Shown here: piece after piece, positions 42,140 through 50,253 of the stretch
Position numbering within the stretch: position 1 is the first letter of the stretch
Layout of the letters: each line of letters begins with the position of its first letter
From: Streptomyces cellostaticus
Lineage (GTDB): Bacteria > Actinomycetota > Actinomycetes > Streptomycetales > Streptomycetaceae
DNA length: 64,000 nucleotides
Assembly: GCF_023630175.1 (NCBI RefSeq)
Contig: NZ_JALLIN010000001.1
Location: 124,001 to 188,000 of the forward strand
Direction of reading: 5' to 3'
The notes under the pieces: model-generated
Told to the model about the DNA's origin: nothing
Database searches by the model: none
Seen by the model: the letters and a program-made list of their open reading frames with translations, nothing else
Translations under genes and position numbers: made by a program

Positions 42140-42169
42140 AGCTTAGAACAGCCTCTTCTGAGCCGTCAA
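42140..42169 (-). promoter_or_regulatory. Candidate housekeeping promoter for the hydroxylase/cluster operon
   Basis: On the minus strand TTGACG (42164-42169) is followed after 18 nt by TAAGCT (42140-42145), a fair match to vegetative actinomycete promoters (TTGAC and TANNNT). It would give a 5' leader of about 280 nt before the hydroxylase start at 41851. The region is the most AT-rich of the window. A closer promoter is not obvious. Confidence 0.4.
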
Positions 42170-42443
42170 CCGTTCCTTGACCATCCAAAAAAGGACTCCG
42201 CCGGCCCCTTATACGGCATGGAAACAAGTCGGCCGTCGAATTCACGCCACGCCTCGAACGGACCCGAACGGCCCCCGGACGGGGGTGATCCCGCCACGCG
42301 CACCCCGGGCGGATCACGCGCCGGACCTTCACCGCGGTCCGGCGCCCCCGCGCCCGCGGCAGCGGCGACGGCGGCCGCCGGGACCACGCCCCCGGTGGCG
42401 CGGCGCCCGGGAAGACCGGCGCGGGCGGCCCGCACCTGAATGC

Positions 42444-42499
42444 GGGCACCGGGTCCGGGCGTCGCGACGAGCGCCTCTCGCCGCCCGGACCCGGTGCCG
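42444..42499. repeat. 16-bp perfect inverted repeat in divergent intergenic region
   Basis: Arms 42446-42461 and 42482-42497 are exactly complementary, with a 20-nt loop; the pairing extends two more bases with one mismatch. It sits about 45 bp upstream of the MarR promoter motif and inside no gene. It might insulate the two divergent units. Otherwise, in 41852-42602 I see only the promoter and dyad candidates listed separately. Confidence 0.75.
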
Positions 42500-42541
42500 G
42501 CATCACTTCGGTACCGGGTGGGGAAGCGTGTACGAAACACC

Positions 42542-42566
42542 GGTTGCGATCCTGTTCCCCGGGTAC
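42542..42566 (+). promoter_or_regulatory. Sigma-B-type promoter motif upstream of MarR gene
   Basis: GGTT (42542-42545), a 15-nt spacer and GGGTAC (42561-42566) match the Streptomyces sigma-B consensus GNNT-N14-16-GGGTAC/T. A start site near 42573 would give a leader of about 30 nt before the MarR GTG at 42603. A sigma factor of that family is encoded at 50996-51838. Confidence 0.6.
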
Positions 42567-42602
42567 AGCGATGCAGTATGGGTTGCCCCACACCACCCGC
42601 AT

Positions 42603-43100
42603 GTGACTGAAAGTGATTTGTTCGTGACTCTTCCCGGCGGCGACGACGACCGCGCCAGGAGCTCGGGTGACGATCCGAGCGCCGACGCGCAGGCGATCGC
42701 CGATGCCGTGGAGCGTCTCGCGAACCTCTGGTCCGTCGCCGCCCAGGAGGCGGCCGTGCGGCTCTCACTCCACCAGTTGCGGGCCCTGCGGGTGCTGGAG
42801 CGGGCGCCGGAGTGCAATCTCACCGGCCTCGCGGAGCGCCTCGACATCGGGCTGCCCACCGCCAGCCGGCTCTGCGACCGGCTGGAGGCGGCCGGCCTGC
42901 TGGAGCGCGAGCTGCACCCGCACCGGCGCCGCGAGGTGCAGCTCAGGCTCACCGTCCAGGGCCGCCGGGTCCTGGCGGACGTGGCCCGCCGGCGCACCCA
43001 GGCCCTGGCCGACGTGCTGGCGGCCATGGCGCCCGCCGAGCGGGCCGCCCTGGTCCGCGGCATGCGGGCGTTCCTCGGCGCGCGGAGCGAGACCTCCTGA
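42603..43100 (+). CDS. MarR-family transcriptional regulator
   Basis: 165 residues. A winged-helix DNA-binding domain is visible: LSLHQLRALRVLERAP, then the recognition-helix region LPTASRLCDRLEAAGLLER and the wing HPHRRREVQLRLT. The start is uncertain: GTG at 42603 lies just downstream of a sigma-B-type promoter motif, and GTG at 42624 is an alternative with a slightly better ribosome site. It is divergent from the proline hydroxylase and convergent with a PP2C-like gene. A paralogue with the same TSRLCDRL helix lies at 50254-50739, also beside a PP2C-like gene. It may regulate its neighbours, itself or the biosynthetic operon; the ligand is unknown. Confidence 0.9.
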   Translation: MTESDLFVTLPGGDDDRARSSGDDPSADAQAIADAVERLANLWSVAAQEAAVRLSLHQLRALRVLERAPECNLTGLAERLDIGLPTASRLCDRLEAAGLLERELHPHRRREVQLRLTVQGRRVLADVARRRTQALADVLAAMAPAERAALVRGMRAFLGARSETS

Positions 43101-43275
43101 GGGCTGTCGCGCGATCCCCGGTGGGTCGGCGCACGGCGTCGGATGCGGTGCGTCGCCAGGCGGAGGGTCGTCCTCGTACGGGGCGTGTCCGGGCGATCCG
43201 CCGACGCGGCGAGGTGCCGCAGCCGTCGTCGTGCGCCCGCCGGGGACTACGGGACAGCCCTTGCCGGCCACCGCG

Positions 43276-43314
43276 GGAGCCGTAGCTCCAGTGGCCGGGC
43301 CCGAGCCGTGGCTC
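43276..43314. terminator. Two short hairpins between convergent genes
   Basis: GGAGC-cgta-GCTCC (43276-43289) and GAGCC-gt-GGCTC (43303-43314) lie between the convergent MarR and PP2C-like genes. They are weak on their own but positioned as a possible bidirectional terminator. The rest of 43101-43312 holds nothing I recognise. Confidence 0.3.
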
Positions 43315-44512
43315 AGTGGCCGGACCGCGCAGCCCCGGACCGGCGTCCCGTCCAGTCGAGGCAGACGACGGCGGCGTCGGCGAGGAGTCCCTCACCGCCG
43401 ACGTGCTCGATCAGTCCGGCGACCACCGCCCGCGCCGCCTCGTGGGGCTGCGTCTGCCGGGTCGCGCCCAGGATCTGGCGGAGCACGCCCTCCCCGAACA
43501 CCTCCCCGGACGCCGACCGGGTGCCGTGCACACCGGTGCTGATGGCGACCAGGCGGTCGCCCGGCTCGACGTGGAAGGTCTGCTCCTCGTACAGGGTCTC
43601 CTCGAACATCCCGAGCGGTAGCTGGGCCTCCAGCTCCACGCGTTCGACGGCCGCTCCGCGCAGCCGGTAGAGCTGGGGCGACCCGGCGTCCACGGCCCGC
43701 ACCGTGCCGGTGTCCAGGTCGAAGCGGAGCAGCAGGGTGGAGGCGTACGCCTTGCCGCCGTACTGGGAGAAGAGCGCCTGGTCGGCCAGGCAGGCCTGGT
43801 CCGCGAGGCCGATGCCGGCGCGGCGGGCGTTGCGCAGCGCGCTCACGGCGAGGTTCGTGAGCAGGGAGGCCTCTATGCCCTCCCCCATGCCGTCGGTGAC
43901 GGTGAGCGTGAGGTGGTCGGCGCCGGTGGACCAGTCGAAGTTGTCGCCGCCGATGGCGTAGGCCGGCTCCAGGTGGGCGCCGATGACGTACTCCTCGCGG
44001 GCGCACCCGCGGCCCGGCAGGAGTTGCCACTGCATCTCGGCGGCGAGGGTGAGGCGGCGGGTGCGGCGGGCCTGGAGGTACAGGTCGGTGTCCCGGCCGG
44101 CCGTGGTGACCTCGTGGCCGAGGGCGGTGGCGAAGTCACCGAGCCGCAGTACCGTGCCCGGGTCGGCTCCCGAGCCGGGCACGCGGACGGAGAGCACGCC
44201 CAGCCGGTCGCCGCGCACGGTGATGGGCAGGTGGACCCGTTGGGACGCCGGGTCGGCGGTGACCTCCACCACCGGGTTCTGGGTGGTGAAGGCGGTGCCG
44301 GCGGGGCCGTCGTGGGCGGAGACCGGTTCGCCCGTCAGCGGCAGGTGGGTCACGGGCTGCAGGACCGTCAGGCCGTAGTCGGCGAGCAGGAGCGTCACGT
44401 CCCGGGCACCGAAGAGCTCGGCCAGCAGCCGGTCGGCGGTGGCCACCAGGGCGTGCGGCGGTGCCGAGCGCAACTGGGCTTCCGCGGACGGGACCGGTTC
44501 GGCGGCATTCAC
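43313..44512 (-). CDS. PP2C/SpoIIE-family protein with lost metal ligands (possible pseudophosphatase)
   Basis: 399 residues: an N-terminal GAF-like region (about 20-160, LLLADYGLTVLQPV) and a C-terminal PP2C/SpoIIE domain. Of the four usual metal-binding Asp positions, GDNFDW and TDGMGEG are present. The later ones read STG instead of SDG/TDG (VAISTGVHG) and ADA instead of DDA (LADAAVVCL). Catalysis is therefore doubtful and a regulatory or decoy role is possible. Its paralogue at 48959-50137 has the opposite pattern. The GTG at 44512 has GGAG five bases upstream; GTG at 44545 is an equally possible start. It follows the RsbU-like gene by about 68 nt and may be the last gene of the rsb operon. 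Confidence 0.85.
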   Translation of the reverse strand: MNAAEPVPSAEAQLRSAPPHALVATADRLLAELFGARDVTLLLADYGLTVLQPVTHLPLTGEPVSAHDGPAGTAFTTQNPVVEVTADPASQRVHLPITVRGDRLGVLSVRVPGSGADPGTVLRLGDFATALGHEVTTAGRDTDLYLQARRTRRLTLAAEMQWQLLPGRGCAREEYVIGAHLEPAYAIGGDNFDWSTGADHLTLTVTDGMGEGIEASLLTNLAVSALRNARRAGIGLADQACLADQALFSQYGGKAYASTLLLRFDLDTGTVRAVDAGSPQLYRLRGAAVERVELEAQLPLGMFEETLYEEQTFHVEPGDRLVAISTGVHGTRSASGEVFGEGVLRQILGATRQTQPHEAARAVVAGLIEHVGGEGLLADAAVVCLDWTGRRSGAARSGH

Positions 44513-44580
44513 GGCGTCTCCATCCTCTTCCCCTGAGACCTCCACGCTATCGCTCCCGAGCGGGGAGCGGCCTCCCGATG

Positions 44581-45993
44581 TCAGGACGGGGCGGTGCGGC
44601 ACAGCAGGATACAGACGTCGTCGTCGCGTTCGCAGTCGTGCACCAGGGGCTTGAGCAGCGACTCCGCGCACCCGTCGAGGTCCTCCAGCTCCGGCTCGTC
44701 CAGGGCGGCCAGGGTCCGGCCGAGCAGTTCGATGCCCGGGTCGATGCCCTGGGACCGGCGCTCCACCAGGCCGTCGGTGTACAGGACGAGTGTCGAGCCG
44801 GGCGGCAGTCGGGCCGTGTGGTCCTCGTACGCGAACGGCAGGGGCACTCCCAGCATGACGCCGGGTCTGGTGTCCAGCACGCGCACGGCGCCACCCGGCG
44901 CGCGGACCAGGGCCGGGGGGTGTCCGGCGGCGGCCCACACGACGTGGGGATCGCCGGGCCGGAACCGGGCGATCACGGCGGTGGCGTAGAGGTTGGGCTG
45001 CTGGTGGCGCAGCATCCGGTGCAGGCGGGTGAGGATGCGGGCGGGGCTGTCGTCCTCGAGCGCGTAGGCCCGCAGGGCGGTGCGCAGTTGGCCCATGATG
45101 ACGGCGGCGCGCAGCCCGTGTCCGGTGACGTCGCCGACGACGGTGAGCAGGCTGCCGTCGGGGTGCGGGAAGGCGTCGTACCAGTCGCCGCCTATGTTGA
45201 GTCCCCGGGTGGCGGGGAGGTAGCGGGCCGCCAGTCGCAGCCCCTCGGCGTGGGGCAGGTCGGTGAGCTGGGCGCGCTGCAGGGCTTCGGCGGTGTCCCG
45301 GTGCTGTTCGTAGCGGCGGGCGTTGTCCAGGGCGATGGCGGTGCGACGGGCCAGCTCGACCAGCATCACGCTGGTGTCCGGGTCGAACCCGTCGCCGGGC
45401 GCGGTGAGGGTGAGCACGCCCGAGGTGCGGCGCACGGTGAGCGGGATGCTCAGCAGCGGCCGGTCCGGGGACAGCGCCGAGGGCGGCAGGTCGTCGATGC
45501 CGGGGAGCGCGCCGGGGCGCGGTCCGGCGTGCTGGGGGCGGTCGTGCCGGGCGGCCGCGACCGCCGCGGCGGAGCGGGCGCCGTCCGGGCCCGCCGGTTC
45601 GTCGAAGAGCCACACGTCGACCCCGCTCGCGTACTCGGGTACGAGCAGCTCCGGGAGGCAGCGCAGGATGTCCTCCTGGTCGAGGGAGGCGGTCACGGCC
45701 GCGCTGGCGTCGGCCAGGAAGGTCAGCAGCCGCCGTGCCTTCTCGGCCTCGCCGCGCGCGGCCCGTTCGGCGTCGAGCAGCTCCCGCTGGGTGCGCGCGG
45801 CGGCGTCGAGTTCGGCGTGCAGGGCCAGCACGCCCTGGTTGGTCTGGTGCAGTTCCTCGCGGTGCAGGCGGAGCTGCCGCTCCGTCTCGTCCAGCCGGCG
45901 CAGGATCGCCGCGGTCTCGGCGTCGGCCGCCAGGACCGCCTCCGCGCGCGGGGTGCGGTCGGGGTCCGCCGGGTGGGCGTCCGGGGCGGTCAC
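44581..45993 (-). CDS. GAF-PP2C protein phosphatase (RsbU-like)
   Basis: 470 residues: a predicted coiled coil (about 30-105, rich in Glu/Arg/Leu heptads), a GAF domain (about 110-250) and a PP2C/SpoIIE domain with all metal motifs (IGGDWYD, GDVTGHG, LYTDGL, RDDDV). It should dephosphorylate a phosphorylated STAS anti-anti-sigma protein. The GTG start overlaps the stop of the preceding ATPase/PP2C gene (GTGA), and no ribosome site is visible, so it is translationally coupled. As a Ser phosphatase downstream of RsbR, RsbS and RsbT, it fits the RsbU position of the partner-switching cascade, except that sensing is by GAF plus the coiled coil. Confidence 0.92.
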   Translation of the reverse strand: MTAPDAHPADPDRTPRAEAVLAADAETAAILRRLDETERQLRLHREELHQTNQGVLALHAELDAAARTQRELLDAERAARGEAEKARRLLTFLADASAAVTASLDQEDILRCLPELLVPEYASGVDVWLFDEPAGPDGARSAAAVAAARHDRPQHAGPRPGALPGIDDLPPSALSPDRPLLSIPLTVRRTSGVLTLTAPGDGFDPDTSVMLVELARRTAIALDNARRYEQHRDTAEALQRAQLTDLPHAEGLRLAARYLPATRGLNIGGDWYDAFPHPDGSLLTVVGDVTGHGLRAAVIMGQLRTALRAYALEDDSPARILTRLHRMLRHQQPNLYATAVIARFRPGDPHVVWAAAGHPPALVRAPGGAVRVLDTRPGVMLGVPLPFAYEDHTARLPPGSTLVLYTDGLVERRSQGIDPGIELLGRTLAALDEPELEDLDGCAESLLKPLVHDCERDDDVCILLCRTAPS

Positions 45994-47036
45994 GGCCGGC
46001 CGGCCGGGCGGTCGCGGGCCAGGACGGCCACACAGGTGTCGTCGCGTACGGGGCTGGCGGCGCTGCTGGCGTCCCGCAGGACGGTCGCCGCGACCACGGC
46101 CGGGTCGTGGCCGAGGAGGCAACGGTCCTCGGGCGGCACCCACCGGCTGGGCAGTCCGTCGCTGTGCAGCACCAGCAGGCTGCCCGGCCGCCAGGGCGGA
46201 CGGTGCACGGGCACGGTCGCCGGGAACTGGGCGCCGACGATGCCGGGGTGGGAGACGAGGTGCTCCCACGAGCCGTCGGTGTACAGCCGGGCGCCTATGT
46301 TGCCGACGCCGGCGAACGCCAGTTCCCCGGTGTCCGTGTCCAGTTGGGCCACGGCGACCGCGGCCCCGCGGGTGGGCCGCAGGGCGGGGTGCAGGTGCCG
46401 CAGGATCCCGTCGGGCGGCAGGTGCGCGGCGCCGTGCAGGGCGTCGACCGCCACGTCGGAGGCGTGGGCGGCCCTCGCCCCGTGGCCGAGGCCGTCGGCG
46501 AGCATCAGGGTCGTGCGGGAGCCCGACCGGGCGCAGCTCCAGGCGTCCCCGGAGTGCTCGGCCCGGGCGAGCGGGATGTTGATCCCGCCGGCGGCGCAGG
46601 TCTCGCCGGACTGCCGGGGCCCGGGGTTCTGGTGCACCCGGGCCACCGCGACGGTGCCCCGGCGGGTGCTGTACAGGTCGAACACGTCGGCGATGCGCCG
46701 GCAGGTGCCCAGGCCGGCGCCGAGCGAGGCCTCGCTGGTGGTGTGGCCGTCCCGCAGGGCGGCGGCGACGTCCGGGATGCCGGGGCCGTGGTCCAGGGCG
46801 GCGAGCTGCACCGCCGGGCCGCGGGCGCCCGCCGTCGCACGGTCGACGAGGTTGATCAGCACGGTGCCGCCGCCGGCGTGCTTGAGCAGGTTGGTCGCCA
46901 GCTCGGTGGCCACCAGGGCCGCGACCGCGGTGCGGTGGGCGTCGAGGCGGGCGTGGGAGCCCGCCTCCTCGGTCGCCACCCGGACGTCCCGTACGCGGGT
47001 GGAGTCGTGCACCGGGACGGTCCAGACCCGCGTCAT
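45990..47036 (-). CDS. Fused RsbT-like ATPase and RsbX-like PP2C phosphatase
   Basis: 348 residues. The N-terminal half (1-135) is a GHKL ATPase with ATELATNLLKHAGG (N box), DHGPGIPD (G1) and GAGLGTCRRI (G2). The C-terminal half (150-345) is a compact PP2C domain with LADGLGHG, LHSDGLPS and RDDTCVAVL. In stressosome modules RsbX is the feedback phosphatase that removes phosphate from RsbR and RsbS; here it is joined to a kinase-like ATPase. The ATG overlaps the rsbT stop (ATGA). The fusion puts potentially opposing activities in one chain. Whether the ATPase half is a kinase is inferred only from motifs. Confidence 0.9.
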   Translation of the reverse strand: MTRVWTVPVHDSTRVRDVRVATEEAGSHARLDAHRTAVAALVATELATNLLKHAGGGTVLINLVDRATAGARGPAVQLAALDHGPGIPDVAAALRDGHTTSEASLGAGLGTCRRIADVFDLYSTRRGTVAVARVHQNPGPRQSGETCAAGGINIPLARAEHSGDAWSCARSGSRTTLMLADGLGHGARAAHASDVAVDALHGAAHLPPDGILRHLHPALRPTRGAAVAVAQLDTDTGELAFAGVGNIGARLYTDGSWEHLVSHPGIVGAQFPATVPVHRPPWRPGSLLVLHSDGLPSRWVPPEDRCLLGHDPAVVAATVLRDASSAASPVRDDTCVAVLARDRPAGRP

Positions 47037-47482
47037 CCGGACCCCGGCCGGACGGCGGACCCGCCGCTGACCCAGGCGACGAGGGTGACGACGGTGCCCG
47101 CACCGGGCGTGGTGTCGATGCTGAACTCGTCCACCAGCCGCCTGGCTCCGCTGAGGCCGAGTCCGAGGCCGCCGCCGGTGGTGTAGCCGTCGGTCGTGGC
47201 CAGCTCGACGTCGTGGATGCCGGGGCCGGTGTCGATGAAGGACAGCCGCAGTCCGTGCGCCGAGGCGTTGGTCACCGGGGTGATCCGCGCCTCGCCGCCA
47301 CCGCCGTGGATCAGGGTGTTCCGGGCCAGTTCGCTGGCCGCGGTGACGAGTTTGGTCTGCTGCACGAGTCCGAACCCGAGTTCGGCCGCGAACCGCCGCA
47401 CCTGGTGGCGGACCCATGCCAGGTCCGCGTCCGAGCCGATCGGCAGGCTCGTCGCGGTGGCGGGGTCGGGGGCCGGCGTCAT
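47033..47482 (-). CDS. rsbT: RsbT-type serine/threonine protein kinase (GHKL ATPase)
   Basis: 149 residues, typical of RsbT. Motifs: SELARNTLIHGGG (N box), DTGPGIHD (G1) and GGLGLGLSGARRL (G2). RsbT phosphorylates RsbR and RsbS in the stressosome and, when freed, activates an RsbU-type phosphatase. The ATG at 47482 overlaps the rsbS stop (ATGA); a longer in-frame extension would run into rsbS. Its place between rsbS and the RsbX/RsbU-like genes matches the order of classical rsb modules. Confidence 0.93.
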   Translation of the reverse strand: MTPAPDPATATSLPIGSDADLAWVRHQVRRFAAELGFGLVQQTKLVTAASELARNTLIHGGGGEARITPVTNASAHGLRLSFIDTGPGIHDVELATTDGYTTGGGLGLGLSGARRLVDEFSIDTTPGAGTVVTLVAWVSGGSAVRPGSG

Positions 47483-47898
47483 GTGCGCCCCGCGGATCCG
47501 TCCGGCCCGTGCGCGCAGGCGTCCCGCCGGAGCAGCTCGAGGGCACGGTCGACGTCGAGGGCGGTCGCCACGCCGGGCAGGGTCAGGCCCAGCTCGACCA
47601 GGGTGATCGCCACCGCGGGCCCCATCCCGCACAGGACCGTACGAGCGGCCAGCAGGCGGGCGTTGGCGGCGATCTCCGCGATGACCCGGCCGAGGAAGGA
47701 GTCGACGATGTCGACGCCGGAGACGTCGATGACCACGCCGGTCGCCTCGCTGTGGGCCACCCGGTGGGCGATGTCCTGCTGGAGCTGCTCGGCCACGCCG
47801 TCGTGCAGCTCCCCCTGGAGGGAGACCAGCAGGGTGTCCCCCAGCGCCAGGACCGGCACCGCGGCCTCGTTGCCCGGGAGGGGGGCGGGGAAGGTCAT
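47479..47898 (-). CDS. rsbS: RsbS-type STAS antagonist
   Basis: 139 residues with one STAS domain. VDIVDSFLGRVIAEIA contains the serine at the position phosphorylated in RsbS, and RTVLCGMGPAVAITLVELG is the typical second half. RsbS is the scaffold partner that holds RsbT in the stressosome. The ATG overlaps the rsbR stop (ATGA), and the stop overlaps the rsbT start. Confidence 0.94.
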   Translation of the reverse strand: MTFPAPLPGNEAAVPVLALGDTLLVSLQGELHDGVAEQLQQDIAHRVAHSEATGVVIDVSGVDIVDSFLGRVIAEIAANARLLAARTVLCGMGPAVAITLVELGLTLPGVATALDVDRALELLRRDACAHGPDGSAGRT

Positions 47899-48800
47899 CG
47901 CGGGCTCACACCGGCCGCGCGGTGGGAGACCTCGATGCCCTGCCGGGTGAGGGCGTAGGCCAGGGCGTCGGCCAGCGAGCTGCGGGTGACGACCGAGCCC
48001 AGGTCGATGCCGAGGTGCACGATGGTCTGCGCGATGGCCGGACGGATGCCGGAGACGACGCACTCGGCTCCCATCAGGCGGGCCGCGGCGACCGTCTTCA
48101 TCAGGTGCTGCGCGACGAGCGAGTCGACGGTGGGCACGCCGGTGATGTCGAGGATCGCGAACCGGGCCCGCTGCTCGACGATGGCCTGGAGCAGCGACTC
48201 CATGACCACCTGGCTGCGGGCGCTGTCCAGGGTGCCGATCAGCGGCACCGCGACGATGCCGTCCCACAGGCTGATCACGGGGGTGGCCACCTCGAGCAGT
48301 TGCTGGCGCTGCCGCGCGATCAGTTCCTCGCCCGCGTTGATCGTCGTCTCCATGATCACCAGACGAAGGGTGCCCATCAGGACGGTGAGCGCCAGCAGGA
48401 CATCCCGCTTCCCGTCGCCGGACCGGGTCTCGCCACCGGACGGGCCCTGGACGTCGCCGCGCAGCAGTTCGGTGACCGCCGTCCGCAGGGCGGCGGCCTC
48501 GTCCGCGATCTGGGCGGGGCTGTGTCCGCTGCGGGCCCGGGAGGCGGCCATGCGGCCGAGCTGCTCACGCACCGAGTCGAAGCCGGGGGCCGCGACGTCC
48601 TCCGCCCTGCCGGTCGCGGCCACGTCCGCCAGGGCGTCCACCACGGCCTTGCAGGCCTCCACGGCCTCGTCGCGGGAGACGGTGAAGACCGTCCTGAAGA
48701 GCGGGGTGTCGGCCCAGCGCTGGGCGATCTGCTCGCGACGGCGCTCCAGGAACGCTCCCAGCTCCCGCGCCGCCGACCCCGCCGCCGCCCGCTCCGACAC
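47895..48800 (-). CDS. rsbR: RsbR-type stressosome co-antagonist (sensor domain + STAS)
   Basis: About 301 residues. The N-terminal helical RsbRD-like region (about 10-165) carries ELGAFLERRREQIAQRW and a stretch matching non-heme globin-fold RsbR sensors. The C-terminal STAS domain (about 180-295) has TPVISLWDGIVAVPLIGTLD, VDSLVAQHLMKTV and SGIRPAIAQT. RsbR paralogues set which stress is sensed. The start is uncertain: GTG at 48800 has GGGAG eight bases upstream; ATGs at 48809 and 48869 are alternatives. This is the first gene of a five- or six-gene operon joined by four-base overlaps. Confidence 0.9.
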   Translation of the reverse strand: MSERAAAGSAARELGAFLERRREQIAQRWADTPLFRTVFTVSRDEAVEACKAVVDALADVAATGRAEDVAAPGFDSVREQLGRMAASRARSGHSPAQIADEAAALRTAVTELLRGDVQGPSGGETRSGDGKRDVLLALTVLMGTLRLVIMETTINAGEELIARQRQQLLEVATPVISLWDGIVAVPLIGTLDSARSQVVMESLLQAIVEQRARFAILDITGVPTVDSLVAQHLMKTVAAARLMGAECVVSGIRPAIAQTIVHLGIDLGSVVTRSSLADALAYALTRQGIEVSHRAAGVSPR

Positions 48801-48958
48801 TCGCATCATCTCCCATTGGAACAGGCCGTCGCGCCCGGACCGGCACAACTCCGCCAAATATTGCCTCATGACAAGCATTACCACCGCACGTGCCCCGGAA
48901 GCGACACAGCATCGCCACATTCATGGTCGCGCTCCTGGCGGCACGCGCTTCCGGCCGG

Positions 48959-50137
48959 TCAGCGTCCGCGCCAGTCCAGGCAGACGACCAGGGCGTCGTC
49001 CTCCGGGGCGGGCTGCCCGCGGTGACCGGTCAGCTCCCTCAGGATCGCACGCGGCACCTCGGCGGCCGACAGCAGGCGGGTGGACGTGACCGCCCGGGCC
49101 AGCGCGGCGTCCCCGTAGGCCTCCCCCAGGGGTGAGGCGACCTCGTAGACCCCGTCGCTGACGAAGACCAGCCGGTCCCCGGGCTCCACCTGGAACTCCT
49201 GGGGAACGTAGTCGGTCTCCTCGAACATGCCCAGCGGGAGCTGCGCCTCGAAGCCGATGTGCTCGACCACGCCGTCCCGCAGCCGCAGCAGCCGCGGGGA
49301 CCCCGCGTCCACCACCTTGGCCCGCCCCGTGGCGAGTTCGAAGTCGAACATCAGCACGGAGAGATAGCTGCGCCCCCGGTAGTGGGCGTACACCGCCTGG
49401 TCGGCCAGCGCGGCCTGGTCGGCCAGGTCGATGCCGGCCCGCCGGGCGTTGCGCAGGGCGTTGATGGCGAGGTTCGTGAGCAGCGAGGCCTCTATGCCCT
49501 CCCCCATGCCGTTGGTGACGTAGAGCATGAGGCGCTCCGCCGTTGCGGACCAGTCGAAGTTGTCGCCGAAGATCGCGTAGGCGGGCTCGAGCTGCGCGCC
49601 GAGTTCGAACTCGGGCCGGGAGCAGGAGCGGCCGGGCAGGAGCTGCCACTGCATCTCGGCGGCCAGCGTCAGCCGGTCCTTGCGCCTCGCCCGCAGGTAC
49701 ACGTCCGTGTCGCGTTCCGCCACGACCACCTCGTGCCCGAGCACCTCGGCGATGTCCGCCAGCTCCCCCAGCACCTCGGGCACGGCGTCGCCGTCCGGCA
49801 GGACGACCGTCAGCACGCCCAGCCGGTCCCCGCGCACGGTGACCGGGAGGTGGACGTGCGCGGAGCCGTCCTCGGCCCTCGCCACGAACGGCTCCTGGGC
49901 GCCGAAGGCACGGCCGGCCGTACTGCTGTGGATCGACACGGGCTCCGCGGTGTGCGGCAGCTCCGAGACCGGTTGCAGCACGGTGAGACCGTAGTCGGCC
50001 AGGAGCAGCTCGACGGGACCCGCCGCGTACTCCTCGGCCAGTACCCGGCGCACCGCGTCGAGCAACTCGTCCGGGGCCGCCGTGCGCAGGGCGCGCTCAG
50101 CGGTCACAAATCTGTTCACGATCCTAAGCACACCCAT
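48959..50137 (-). CDS. PP2C/SpoIIE-family phosphatase with GAF-like N-terminus (paralogue of 43313-44512)
   Basis: 392 residues, closely similar to the 43313-44512 protein over both the GAF-like part (LLLADYGLTVLQPVSELP) and the PP2C part (LTLAAEMQWQLLPG). Metal motifs: GDNFDW, SDGVYE and EDDAL are present, but the second reads TNGMGEG with Asn for Asp. It has thus lost one ligand that the other copy keeps and kept two that the other lost. The ATG at 50137 has only GAAAG beside it; GTG at 50107 is possible, close to a TAGGAT that resembles a -10 box. It is divergent from the second MarR gene and separated from rsbR by about 160 nt. Confidence 0.88.
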   Translation of the reverse strand: MGVLRIVNRFVTAERALRTAAPDELLDAVRRVLAEEYAAGPVELLLADYGLTVLQPVSELPHTAEPVSIHSSTAGRAFGAQEPFVARAEDGSAHVHLPVTVRGDRLGVLTVVLPDGDAVPEVLGELADIAEVLGHEVVVAERDTDVYLRARRKDRLTLAAEMQWQLLPGRSCSRPEFELGAQLEPAYAIFGDNFDWSATAERLMLYVTNGMGEGIEASLLTNLAINALRNARRAGIDLADQAALADQAVYAHYRGRSYLSVLMFDFELATGRAKVVDAGSPRLLRLRDGVVEHIGFEAQLPLGMFEETDYVPQEFQVEPGDRLVFVSDGVYEVASPLGEAYGDAALARAVTSTRLLSAAEVPRAILRELTGHRGQPAPEDDALVVCLDWRGR

Positions 50138-50253
50138 CTTTCGGCGGACACACACGAGTTCCGCCCGGGCCGGGCCACGCCGGCCGTCCGAACCATCTGT
50201 TGCCACCACGGGCACCTAGTACGCTGACAACCGTCCCAGGTGCCTGCGAGAGT

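Noticed and set aside
42017..42439. 140-codon open frame on the plus strand in the divergent intergenic region
   Set aside because: No ribosome site and low-complexity Ala/Pro/Arg composition in its second half; it also covers the candidate minus-strand promoter.
48801..48958. Sigma-B-type promoter upstream of rsbR (GCTT-N15-TGGTAA)
   Set aside because: The -10 differs from GGGTAC at two positions; not convincing without a mapped start.
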